Positions 49,922-61,374 of a stretch of 64,000 bases of DNA are shown piece by piece. The notes under the pieces were generated by a model. That model did not search any database. It was not told the origin of the DNA and saw nothing but the letters and a program-made list of their open reading frames with translations. Position numbers and translations under genes: made by a program. How positions within the stretch are numbered: position 1 is the stretch's first letter; each line of letters begins with the position of its first letter. This stretch comes from Phaseolus vulgaris (lineage: Eukaryota > Streptophyta > Magnoliopsida > Fabales > Fabaceae): assembly GCF_000499845.2 (NCBI RefSeq), contig NC_023750.2, positions 33,806,823 to 33,870,822 of the forward strand, given 5' to 3'.

Positions 49922-52900
49922 TACTTTCAAAAGCAAAAAAAAAAATCTCGTGCCTATATCATCTCTCACTTATACATTATGTTTCCTTTTTCTCACTCAT
50001 ACTTGTGTCCCATTTCTGTCTCTCTCACTCATACTCCTCTAGCTCTTTCTATATATCCTATCTCTCTCAGAATTATCTTCATCTTCCTCTCCCATAGTCA
50101 TACCACACACCACACACCACATCCGTGTCTCTCAAAATTACCTTTCTCTTCCTCCTCTGTGTCATTCACCAAGCTTCTAACACTCACAAAGCTTTTCAAT
50201 CTTATCGTACCTAAACATGCTATCGTGGTGTTGTACAATAGGGTGTTTCAAGGTTTCCCAAATTGTGTTACATTGCAGTTTAAAGTTGTTTTTTATATCT
50301 TAAAACGTACAACACTTCCCTCTTTGTGAAACACTATTTTGCATACTACCTACTCTTACCACTCTGATATGTTGTCAAAGATATACATTACATTTGGTAT
50401 TGTGACTGTTGTTTGACTTTAATAATCACAGTAAGAGAAAAGATATGAACTTTGAGGAGGACAATTAGTGAGATTTGCACCACACATTCATTCCAATTTC
50501 AAAATTTAAAATTTCAACTTCGAAAATATATTTCAGTTTTAAAATTAGTTAAAGTTCATACATTTTATAAGGTAAGATGTTTGTCCATCTACAACACATC
50601 AGGAAGTTATGGCTTGCAAATCCAAGAATACTTTAAAACGATTTTGAAAAATCATATGCCGACTTATGATGGACTAAAGATTCTTTTAACCGCTAGATCT
50701 TTGTCTTTTGAAATTTTAAGGTCACGTTGGGATGAGATGAACTATCTTCTGTCACTCTTACTTCTGCTGGTGTGTTTATTTTTAATTATTATTAAGGATG
50801 ATAATTGTTATTGTTTACATGTATTTAAATATGTAAATATATTTTTAAGATTTCATTAATGTATGGTTATTTTTGTTTCTATTGTATAGAAAAAACTGTG
50901 AATGCAAGTTCAGGTTACAATTCAATTTGCTTCGAAGACATCACCTTTGTCAGTTTCTCAATCCATTATAGTTGGACTGCCCACAGGAAATTATTGCTCT
51001 TGATGTTGTTATGTGGGCTACACCTTCTGAAAAGTTGAAAAGTTGTTTTTTTATTGTTTTGGTTGGTTTAATTTTGATTTGAATTTTTCTGTGTTTTTTT
51101 TATTTGATGTGGTTAGGAGATTTTGTTTTTCTGCTGTAAATAGGACCAAAATGAGTGTTGGGTAGTAGGATTGAATATTGGTTGGGTATTACTAGAGTCC
51201 TTTACTCAACTTAGATGGGTCTTCACAATTGCTCCAAAATGTGAGATAAAGTCATCAAACTAAAAAATAGGAATATTTTTTTGCCTCAAATTCATGTTAG
51301 ATATCTCTATAGCTCTTTCTAAAAGTGTATTTCCATATCTATTGCAACAAAAAGCCACAAAATCTTTCCAATGTCATGTATTCATGTATGTTGTTCTTTT
51401 CCCTTTTGGTATTAAGAATGTTTTCTCCTTCTGCTAGAATTGATGAAGTATGAAATCTCTTTGCTTTAACTTCCTTTGATATTTGATGCAGTTTCTTATA
51501 TTTACTTTATAATCTTTAATAGATGAAGAACCCTAAAAAACACTTTCTAAGACACTTTATACACGGATTGAAAGCACAAGTATTTGTATTAAATAAAGAG
51601 GGTGAGTCTCACCTAATATAGAAATTTCAACTAATGATAGAAAGTGTTCTTTAAGATATCATTTAGTATGTATTAATGAGAGGATTGCTTAAAACTTCAA
51701 TTATGGGACAAACATGAATTGTTTATATAGTGATTTATCATGTCCTATGATTTTTATGATTTTAAAAATCGTCGTACTTTTATATCTTAGTCATATTGTT
51801 TTTGTGTCTCTGAGTTGTTACTGAGTTTTCTAAACATGATATTTTTAGTGAGTGTTTTTATTATTACTAAGGTTACATATATTTTTTAATTTAATATAAA
51901 GTTTGTAGAGACTATCTAATAGATTTAAATTATGGGTAATTAATTTTTGGAATGTTACACGTAAACTTATTTATGATTTTAAATTATTGATCTTGATCCT
52001 ACAATAAAAATAGACAATTTTAGTCCGTTAATTTATAATACAATTTTTTATAATTTTGTTAACATGGCAATTAAAACTTAATTTATTTCAAGTTCAACAG
52101 TGAAATTATGTGATTTTATTGTTTAAATTTATTTATAATTTATTCAATATTAAATTGATATTTGTATTAAATAACTTAACTTGATAAAATTAAGTGTCAT
52201 GTTCATGGAATAAAATTTAATAATATAGAGACATGAGCTTATGGTTTGAGATGGCAATTTACATTGAAATGGTTATGATAACTTTGTTCCCAAATGCAAA
52301 TAAGGGTGAACAAGTTTTTGGTATGTTTTTGTGTTTCAATATAATTTTTTTCCTCTTCAAAATAAAATGTGTGAACCAAAATTATTAAAACCATACAATT
52401 TTTTATATGAATTGTACTGTGAACACAATAAATTTTCAATTAAAATAGACAAAAAATATGTTATAATTAATATTGAAATTCTTCATTTTTAAATATATAA
52501 ATTAAAACCAAATAATTAAAATTATAAAACAATCAACATTATTTGCATACTAGATTGAGTGGACAAAATTTTAATAAAAGTTCCGTCCCGTTTAAAAAAA
52601 ATTATTTCAATACTTGTCCCACTGTTTGCTGGGTATCCACGAAGAAATATCACATATTGTTTTACATTTGCAAATACCCATGAATATCTGTGAATATTTT
52701 TTATTTTTTTATCATTTTTAGTTTTAAATAAAATTATTTAAAAATATTTAGAAACAAACTTTCAAATACAAACTCAAATAAAACAAATTTAGAATACAAT
52801 TCAAATAAAATTACACACTAAAATATTAATTCAAATAAAAAAATTCGATTTAAATGAGTGCACCAAAAGTATAAGTTTTAAAAAACTAATCTTTTTAAAA

Positions 52901-53640
52901 ATAAATTAAATTTCATATATATAAATAAAAAATATAAATATATAAAATTAAATTTTGAACTATTGTTTAATAATTAATATTTTTCTTACTAATTTACTAT
53001 GTTATAAATAAATATTTGAAAAACTTGTAATTAAGAAACTATTTAATATTGAAAATTTTAAAATATACTATTTTTGGGATTTTTTTTAAAAAATTCATAA
53101 TACTATTTTATTTATTCTCTTTACTAATCTATTTGAATTATAAATTATTTTATATTTTTAATTATTATAGTGATATTAACTATTTATTTTCATTTTTAAG
53201 TACTTAAAAAACAATTAAAAAATTAGAACATATAATATTAGTATTTTATATATGATATCGCTATATTGTAATATTAATCTATTATTTTTATTTATCAAAT
53301 GTGTTATGTTTATGATAATCTATATTTTAGTTCCTAAAAGCTTGCAACACTGTAGAATTAGTATTTTTTACTGGGTATATTTTTAAAAATAAGTTTCATA
53401 AAATGTAATCCGTCAATTAAATTAGTCTATAATAAAAGTAAAAGTAAGTGGTTAAATTTAAGGAGTTAGATTAACTATTGAAAACTATTAACATTTATAA
53501 TTTCCTGAATTTTAAGAATTAATAAAATGTATCATAATATTTTCAGTTATTTTTATGTTAGCTATTGGTGATTTATTTAATAAGTCTTTTCATTATTGTC
53601 GTTCTTGCAGCATTTTATTTTGTTTCTTTTCCGTTTTTAC
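49922..53640. other. Intergenic DNA, no gene seen
   Basis: A CT-rich, UTR-like stretch lies at 49960-50180 (repeated tctctctcac, caccacacacc). Frames at 49979-50329 and 50452-50859 have no recognisable domain. From 51700 on the sequence is very AT-rich. Confidence 0.5.
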
Positions 53641-53689
53641 ATGATAATATGGTAAACATTATCCTATCTATCACTACTAAAAACGTATT

Positions 53690-53990
53690 AAAAAATAATT
53701 TTAAAAAAATTAATTACTATATTACATTATTAAACAAAAATAATTAATTACTATATTAATTAAATTAAATATTATTTTATAAATTAAAAATTATTAATAT
53801 TTAAAATAGTTTATAAACTTAATTTGGAATAGTTTATAAATTTGTGATAATAATAAAACTATTTTAGATAACTAATAATTTTTTACTTTATAAATAATAT
53901 TTAATTTAATGAAGTAATTACTTTTTTTTTTTCTAAAATTTGTTTATATTTATTGATTTTCTAATAAGAAATGATATGATAACAACCATT
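53690..53990. repeat. Foldback (MITE-like) inverted repeat
   Basis: The left arm 53743-53825 (taattactatattaattaaattaaatattatttta ... aaaatagtttataaa) is nearly the reverse complement of the right arm 53828-53925 (aatagtttataaattt ... aaataatatttaatttaatgaagtaatta). The arms are about 85 bp with almost no loop. Outer flanks contain cactactaaaaacg on the left. Non-coding; target duplication not determined. Confidence 0.65.
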
Positions 53991-55548
53991 ATAGTATTAT
54001 TTTATTAAGAAACTTTGACTTTTAAAAAGTAAATCACACTTTTCCCAAACGATTAAATATTATTTGAAATTTTTTAGAGATTCTCCACCAAATTTATAAC
54101 ACAGATTAAAGATGAGTAGTGAACAAATTCAAAAACAATTCTAAAAAATTTGATAAGGTATCAAGATAAAAATTAGAATACATGTAAATAAAACTTCTCA
54201 GATTGGCTCAAGCATAGAAAAAAAAAATTTGTTAATTGATTCACAAATTTCTTAGTACAATTAACACTCTCCTCATTTGCCATATGAATGAATGAGTGAG
54301 GAATGCCTTAAATTTGACTCAAAGGAAGAATTGAGACTCTTATGTCAACATGTTAATGATCACAATACTGTAAGCATAGAACTAACACAGGTGATATCAA
54401 ATAAACAAAAATTATTTAAAGTAGTAAATATTTGAGATCCTATAAATAAAAATATTTCATAATATATAATAATTTAGTGTAAATATTAATGATTTTATAA
54501 AATTAAATTAGATTTAAAATTTACATTTTATATAAAGTTTATCTTATCAAAATTTGGTTGAACTGATTAAACTAATAATATATAAGTAAATATAAACCTC
54601 CTTTTATAAATTGGTTTTATAAAATTGAATTATACTTAAATCCACTTCTCTTAATATATTTGGGATTCAAACTCCACACTAAACACCCACTTCACCGTAT
54701 ATGCACCAGTGCTATACATTTTACAGATATGTTTTAAGGTGATCGTGATACACGTTGAAGAACACTAACTAAGGAAAACTCCTTGGATCTGTAGCTCTTA
54801 AAGTTCTTACATCAATGAGTGCATATGATTGATAAGCACATTCCAAGGCTTACCTAGCACTAAAGCTGTGGTCCCTAAAAAAGTCTTCGGTTCTTGCTTA
54901 GCTGACACGTACTAATTCCCTTATTCAGAAAGCTAGAACTGCAAACAATAATAGTAAACAGTTGTAACATGAGCGTGCTGATGAAAAGTGTTGTCAACCC
55001 ACTTAGAAATCTCCTAATGAAATTTCAGACTCACCATCCTTGTGTATCTGATAAGATTCCACTACAAATATTGAACTAAATGGGCAAGCATAATGCCATC
55101 AAATCAACTCCTTTTTCACCTTCATACACTGAATAAAGGATCAGTTTGAAGCACACTATTAGCTGTGCAAGTGTATTAAGATGAAGTGTAAGATTAATGT
55201 ATCTGAGTTTAGATACACAGAATAATGGATCAGTTTGAAGCACACTAGTTTTAGTGTGGCATTAGGAGTGCAAGTGTATTATTAAGATGAAATATTAAAT
55301 TTAGATACAGTTTATTATATGTAATTCAATCTGAGTTAGGGAGTTAAGTTTCACTTTGGTAACTCAAGTTATAACCATAGGTTATCTAGGTGAAATTCCA
55401 ATAACAAAATATAAGGAACTTCATATGATATTTAAGCTAAAGTAAACAAAATATAATTGATAAAGAGGATAATAAACTGAAAATACTTAGAAGCATAGAT
55501 TTTAAATCCTAAAATATCTGTCAATTAGAAATTCGTGCCAAAAATAAG
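53991..55548. other. Intergenic DNA with a local tandem duplication
   Basis: No gene is seen. A unit of about 90 bp starting 'ggatcagtttgaagcacacta' and containing 'gtgcaagtgtatta' occurs twice, at 55138 and 55226. The stretch 54760-55130 is less AT-rich but has no open frame that I recognise. Confidence 0.5.
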
Positions 55549-55573
55549 TATTAGAATATAATTAGATATTATA

Positions 55574-56125
55574 AATTTACCGTTCGATACCAAACGAGTC
55601 AGTCTCAGTCTCGGTGACTGACCGATCGTGTCATGACATATTTCAAGACACTTAATAAATGACAACAATGACAGTTATGAGAGTCTTTTATGAGCCATAT
55701 TCATGTCCCGAATTATGCGGAGATTATATATGAGAAATCAGCTAAATACTGATTAACCGAAAGATATTAAAGATATTCTTCATATATACCAACATACCCT
55801 GTATACCAATATATCTCCCTATAAATCAAGGATTACGACACACATCAGTGAATAACTGATATTTAACCCATCACAAGGACTCATGACCAACTCTATAAAT
55901 AAACCCTTTGTAGAGGAGTAAGGTACGCTTTAATCAATTTTATAATACACACTCTTTACATAGAGTACTTACTTGATCGTCGGAGTACCTTTTTCCAACC
56001 CCAACCAAGCATCAACTCTTGAGGAAGAAGACTTGAAGGAAGGAGTTAGGAAGATCGCCGACACATCAACAATTGTACAATCAATTCCAAGTATTATTTA
56101 GGTCCTCTTTTGCCTATATAGGTAC
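55574..56125 (+). mobile_element. LTR-like insertion splitting the copia left LTR
   Basis: GC-richer sequence (ccgttcgataccaaacgagtcag ... gatcgtcggagtacctttttcc ... gatcgccgacacatcaaca) that interrupts the left copia terminal repeat relative to the copy at 60122. A clear TATA box ctctataaataaacc lies at 55892-55906, and the text after it has the look of an LTR R region. Exact ends and target duplication could not be fixed. Confidence 0.5.
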
Positions 56126-56663
56126 AATAAATATTATATATAATCAGTTATTTTAAGTTTTATTAAGTTTCTAGATACTATATATAAATAATTATTCCCT
56201 TTTTTTTTTCAACATATGTTTGATGTTATATATAGTTATCAATTTTGTTTTTGTAAATGATACATTTGATTAATGACTTATAGTATTTCTTTCTCTCTTG
56301 ATATATTATTATAAGTTATTTTTACACATTTATTCCAATAATTTTTTATTTTCTACCATGGATGTCATGGATGGAAATTCTAATGTCTCAGGATCATTTC
56401 CTCCTAGTAATATGATTATGTCTATTTTAGATGTTATTCAATTTTTCAATGTTTTAGTTCTTTTTTTGGTGTTAGTACTCATGTTACTCATTCCTTATTA
56501 TGTTCTCAATTTCTGAGACGTGTCACTAATAAAACCTTTGTGTTACCTATTGAGTGTAACGGGTTTAGTCCATAGTTTATATTATTCTGTTATTGATTTT
56601 GTTATTATTTTCATCTATAAATAAACACCCATAATCCTATATTTATTTTCTTCATTCTTAATA

Positions 56664-56930
56664 TGGTATTAGAGTCATTTATAGTCTATCATAGCAAGAG
56701 TTTGTTAGGTCTATCGTGTCACCCACTATCGGATCACCCATAAATATATAATCTCACGCACGAGTTAGGGGTCTCGGCGTAAAGAAGTGTGTTGGAGATC
56801 TAACGTCGACTAGAGATAAGGACATTTCATAGTATATAAGTGAGTGCAAATCTCACCTTATAAGTTGGTTTAATAAGGTTGAGTTAGACTTAAAGTCAAC
56901 TTCTTAGTGCATGTTATCTAATTAATCGTA
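56664..56930 (+). mobile_element. Primer-site-like sequence and LTR-start-like block (TRIM-like remnant)
   Basis: tggtattagagtc (56664-56676) looks like a Met-tRNA primer site and is preceded by a TATA-bearing stretch (atctataaataaac at 56613). About 110 bp later a purine-rich run (gagttaggggtctcgg) is followed by gtgttggagatctaacgtcgactagag, a sequence type I know from legume LTR starts, running to about 56930. LTR end, primer site, tiny interior, purine tract and LTR start would describe a TRIM element, but the two LTR parts do not overlap, so this is not proven. Confidence 0.35.
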
Positions 56931-56934
56931 TGAC

Positions 56935-57822
56935 ATCTTTGGCTTTAGAGAATAAAATTTATCATTCTATTTTAATTCCTCATGAACCTCTATATCCCTT
57001 ACCACATAAACTTTTTTGGTATACATGCTTTGTTCACAATTTTTGTCCTGGTCTTGATAAATTATCTGCTAGGTCACACAAATGTGTTTTCTTAGGGTTT
57101 AACAGATCTAAAAAGGGATATACATTTTTTCACCCTCTCTTAATCATTATTTCATTTTTGCAGATGTCACCTTCACTGAGTCTTCTTTTATTGTAAGTCT
57201 TTATCTTCTCCACATGTGTCTCCATATGAACAAATACATATTCCAGTTGTCTTTGATCCTTATGTTATGTCTAGTATACTTGAAGATTCTCCTCCTCCAC
57301 CACCTTTCCAAGTTTACAATCGTTGTCAGTCTTCCATCGTCCACATGATGACTCTTTTATATTGTCAGATCTCCCGTCCCTTCCGGCTTCGATAGTTAAA
57401 CCTAATATTTTCATTGCCTTCCGTAAAGGTATGCATTATACCCGTAATCCCTCCCCACATTATAATGCTTTAAGCTAGCATCGACTATCTCAACATTTTT
57501 ATGCCTGCCTTTCATATATTTTTCTGTGTCAATTCCAAAGTCTGTAGGTGAAGCCTTAGCTCATCTTGGTTGGCGTCAGGTCATGATTGATGAAATGAGT
57601 GTGCTTCAAAATAATGGAACTCGAGACCTTGTTCCTTTACCTTCTGAGAAATTTGTTGTTGGTTGCAGGTGGATTTTTGCTATAAAAGTTGGTTTTAATG
57701 GTACTATTGATTGTCTCAAAGCTCGCATTGTGGCTAAGGGTTGTACCCAAATTTTTGGTTTATATAGTGATACTTTTTTTCCAATAGCAAAGACGGCCTC
57801 AGTTCACTTATTCGTGCCATGA
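56935..57822 (+). pseudogene. Copia pol: integrase-RT linker and first half of RT
   Basis: The linker has CFVHNFCPGLDKLSARSHKC and VFLGFNRSKKGY, the SH3-like segment after copia integrase. RT starts at 57526 with ALAHLGWRQVMIDEMSVLQN, NGTRDLVPLP, GCRWIFAIKVGFNGTIDCLK and ARIVAKGCTQIFG. Frame breaks lie at about 57195 and 57822. Confidence 0.85.
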
Positions 57823-58276
57823 CTGCTCTTCAACAATGGCTTTTGTATCAACTGTATGTCAAAAATATCTTTTTTAATGAGGATTTGCAGGAAGAAATTT
57901 ATATGGAGCAACCTCCCGACTTTGTTGCTCAGGAGGGAATCTTCTGGATTGGTATGTCGTCTCCGCAAATCCTTATGGCCTCAAGCAGTCTCATAGGGCT
58001 TTGTTTAGAAAATTAGCAAAGTTGTTCAACAATTTGGTATGACTCATAGTGAAGTGGATCATTTAGTTTTTATCGTCACTTGAGTATTGGGTGCATCTAT
58101 CTCGTAGTATATGTTGATGACATTGTTCTTACAAGCAGTGATCACCATGACATCTTATAAGTAAAACAACACCTTATCAACACTTTCAGACCAAAGATCT
58201 TAGCAAACTCAAATATTTCTTAGGGATTGAGGTAGCACAATTAAACATTGGTATTGTTATTTTCTGAGGGGAAGTA
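57819..58276 (+). pseudogene. Copia RT, middle part
   Basis: Continues RT with TALQQWLLYQLYVKNIFFNE, DLQEEIYMEQPPDFVAQEG and, in a further frame, the catalytic VVYVDDIVLT near 58110. A stop and shifts follow. It ends at the solo LTR insertion at 58277; the same frame resumes at 59285. Confidence 0.85.
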
Positions 58277-59284
58277 TTGATGTGATTCCACTAGCCACAT
58301 AGAACAAGATTCTTGACATTCTTAGGAATCACCTTGAGCTGGAAAATATAGAGGCACTTTTCTTAGAGTTGGATCATTGTTCTAAGACAAGAACTCACCA
58401 AAAACTAGTACCAAATCCCAAACTCATTTGGATGAACCAAATATTGTCAAATTGAATCAACAAAGGGAATGAAAGCTGGAATGTCCGAACAGAATTAAAC
58501 AACAATTCATATGAACCAAACAGAATTAAGAACAAAACAGAACATAGTGCTGGAAAATAGAAAAACCGAAACTGAAAAACTCAAGAACACAAAGCAACAT
58601 GAACAATTGAAGAAGAAGAAAGGAAGGAGAAGAGAATGCTCATGAAGATGGAAGGAGGATGGATGATCTCGCCACTAGAAGTGTGGAATGCTCCTAGATG
58701 AGAGTGATGCCGCCACTTGAGGACTCCATTGATCCATCAAGATAAGACTAGAGAAGAAGGCTCCAAAAGCTCTCCAAAGGTCACTCAAAATTTGAGTAGA
58801 GTTTTCTTAGATTAATTCCAATCTGAATTTTACAAAGAGAGCACCTCTATTTATAGCCTAAGGTGCTGAAATGTAAGCTACACAAATTCAAAAAACTCCC
58901 TCCCAAAAAGCTTCTAGAATTTGCGCCTAAAACAAAGCATGAGGAAGGTGTGATCCTTTCTCTCACTTTGGCACCTCCTTATTTACTCCTACACCTATCT
59001 ACTAACACACCCCCCCTAAGACTCTTAACTAAAGACTAAAAGATGCTTTAACAATAGAGGTTTCTAATGTTTCCCTCTAAGCACCTTTCTAAACAATATT
59101 TATTTAAAACTTGGCCTTGCCCTTCATGGGATGGTCTTTGGGCTTTTGTGGGCTTTGGCCTTCTTGGGCTTGGGCTTGGGCTTGGGCTTTATCTTTTGAA
59201 AAGATTAACAAGAAAAACTTTAAATGTGAAGGCGAATGATCTTGTTCTTCATTATAAAAAGCCACCTTTAGTTGATTCTCATCA
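58277..59284 (-). mobile_element. Solo LTR inserted in copia RT, 5-bp target duplication AGTAT
   Basis: Ends are TGATG ... CATCA (5-bp inverted termini) and both flanks carry AGTAT (58272-58276 and 59285-59289). Removing it restores the copia RT frame across the site, which confirms a simple insertion. Read on the minus strand it has an LTR layout: a TATA box ctataaatag near 58857, then a 5' leader rich in CTTC. Tandem 'gggctt' copies lie near its other end (59160-59190). Length 1008 bp with no coding sequence. Confidence 0.88.
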
Positions 59285-60145
59285 AGTATGCATTGGAAAT
59301 TTTGAAGAAAACTTATTTTTCTGACTATGAGTACAAAACTTTTATCAATCAAATTTCTATTACTTTTTATCCTTAATGACCTATGGATCTCAATTTAAAC
59401 TTAGCTTCAATGATGATGACCCTATTAAGATCCCTCTTTGTATAGAATATTATTAGAAGACTTGTGTACTTATTTATTTCCAGACCAAACATTACTTTTT
59501 TGTTGTTCACAAGTTTAATCGGTACATACAAAATCTATTAACCACACATTTAGTTGCAGTTCGTCACTTATTATAGTACCTGAATTTCACTTCAAGTCAA
59601 GGTCTCTTTCTTACGACCAAGAACAAACTTCATCTTTCAACATATGTTGATGCATACTAGGGAAGTTGTTTAAACACAAGAAAATCAACCACTATTTTTT
59701 GTGTTTTTTCTTAGTGATTCTTTAATTGCTTGAAAATATGTAAAACAAACTACTATGTCCAAGTATTCAGTAGAATCAAAATACCGTGTTTTATCTTTAG
59801 TGGCTAGTGAAGTAATTTGGCTACAAAGATTACTCAAACATTTTGATGTTTCAATAGATACACACCTATACTCTTTTACGACAACAGATTTGTCATGCAC
59901 ATTGTTTCTAATCCCTTTTCTCTTACCAAAGAGATGTCCAAACATATAAATATTTATTGTTACTTAATTTATGAACTTGTTGAAAAGAAACTCCTGACTT
60001 TTATTCATGTCAGAACTAAATATCAAATAACTGATATATTCATAAAGACTATTCTTATTACCACCTTCGATTGTTTCATTGACAAGTTGAGAATCATCTA
60101 TAGTCATTCTCTAATTTGGGATATTAGAATAAAATATAATTAAGT
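59285..60145 (+). pseudogene. Copia RT end and RNase H
   Basis: RT resumes after the insertion. RNase H is clear from about 59740: MSKYSVESKYRVLSLVASEV, IWLQRLLKHFDVSID, then in the next frame ISKHIN-like and VEKKLLTFIHVRTKYQITDI followed by DKLRI. The conserved start of the domain (59640-59740) has stops. Confidence 0.8.
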
Positions 60146-60330
60146 ATTATATATAATTAGTTATTTAGTGTTTAGGTATTCTAGATATTATATATAACCA
60201 TGTTTTCCATTTTTGTTTTTTCTGTTTAATTTATTAGTATGTTTGTTATTGTTATTATATATAGTTATTATGTAAATGATACATTTTATTTAATTAATTA
60301 TATTATTTCTTTCTTTCTTGACAATAAGAG

Positions 60331-61374
60331 ATGAAATTTTTTATGAATATTACTCATTGTTGCAATCTGAGGTGTATCTGGTTAGTCAACATAATGTAAA
60401 TTGTTAGCTAGAACTTAATTAACTGGTGTTTATTGTGTCAACATCCTCTCTTGGCAAGACAATGATGGGGTAGAGCCATTTCCAATTGCAGAGCTTACTA
60501 TTTGACTTAAGTAAAATAAGATTGTTTTTGGCCCACATGAACATTGTTAGAACTGTCTCTAAGATACCACAATATTCTATAATTAAGAAATGATGTCATA
60601 ATTATAAATGTAAATTTGAAATTAAAAAGATTCTCATAAGAGGATAAAATAATGAAAAAATTAAAAGTGGAAACAACCATCATGGTCAATAATATAACTT
60701 ACAACAGAATGTAGAAAAATACTTGTACCATTTAATATACAATGGCCCATGATTGGACCTGTTGCCCATCACAATAAGTATATAAGAACTTAAATGGTGC
60801 AGTCGTGAAGTAGAAGATAAGAATACAAAAGGTAAACTCATTGCCATTGCAGAACTGCAATTCAATGAACACAACATTTTAATGCTTTTCACTTTTTCAG
60901 AACTGGCTTCTTCTTGTGCTTATTAAAGATTCAGTGTTAGCAGCTACTGGCATTGTTCACTCCCCATATCTTTTTCTCTAGTGTTCTTGTGTTAAATACA
61001 GCATAGGTTTGGCCCTCTACCTGTATTCTCTATGTCACTATTTATTGATAGCCTCTAGTTTTTGAGTAAACACTAATTAGCTATGTATCATTTACTTGAG
61101 TAGTATGGTTTACAATGTTCCTTGCATAGTATACTTATAAAGTATGATTTACACAATCAGGGAAATTTTTACTGAAAGTTATCAATGTTTCTAGACTAGG
61201 AAATATGTTTCAATTGCTAAGAATCATGTCTGTAAAGGCCAAACAAAAAAATATGCAATAAGGAATAAAGAGTTCATAGAAGTTTGAATATGGTATACTA
61301 CTCTTGTTTGTTAGATAAAATATTATATAAAGTGTTCATTCTTTTTTGTCTTGTGTCACTTTTGTGTAGGCAAC
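60331..61374. other. Promoter side of the SBT1.1-like gene
   Basis: No gene is seen. A possible TATA box tatataaag lies at 61324-61332, 43 bp before the start codon. Alternatively 'cttttgtgtag|gcaac' just before the ATG (61360-61373) could be the acceptor of a 5'-UTR intron. Confidence 0.4.

Larger units (their letters stand above)
55549..60330 (+). mobile_element. Ty1/copia retrotransposon, deleted and twice interrupted
   Basis: LTR-like ends match: 'tattagaatataattagatattata' (55549) plus 56126-56325 against 60122-60330, with the shared words atattatatataat, agatactatatata and tgtaaatgatacatttgattaat. Between them lie only the linker after integrase (56935-57200), RT (57526-58270, resuming at 59285) and RNase H (59640-60140). 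Gag, protease and the integrase core are missing. A separate sequence splits the left LTR, and a solo LTR (58277-59284) sits in RT. Stops are frequent; it is dead. Confidence 0.75.

Noticed and set aside
49979..50859. Frames of 116 and 135 codons after the second solo LTR
   Set aside because: The first is a translation of CT-rich repeats, the second of AT-rich DNA; no motif, promoter or splice structure supports them.
61351..61374. Start of the SBT1.1-like protein at 61351
   Set aside because: The codon there is TTG, not ATG. The first ATG in frame is 61375, which begins a proper signal peptide, and the bases before it look like leader or an intron acceptor.
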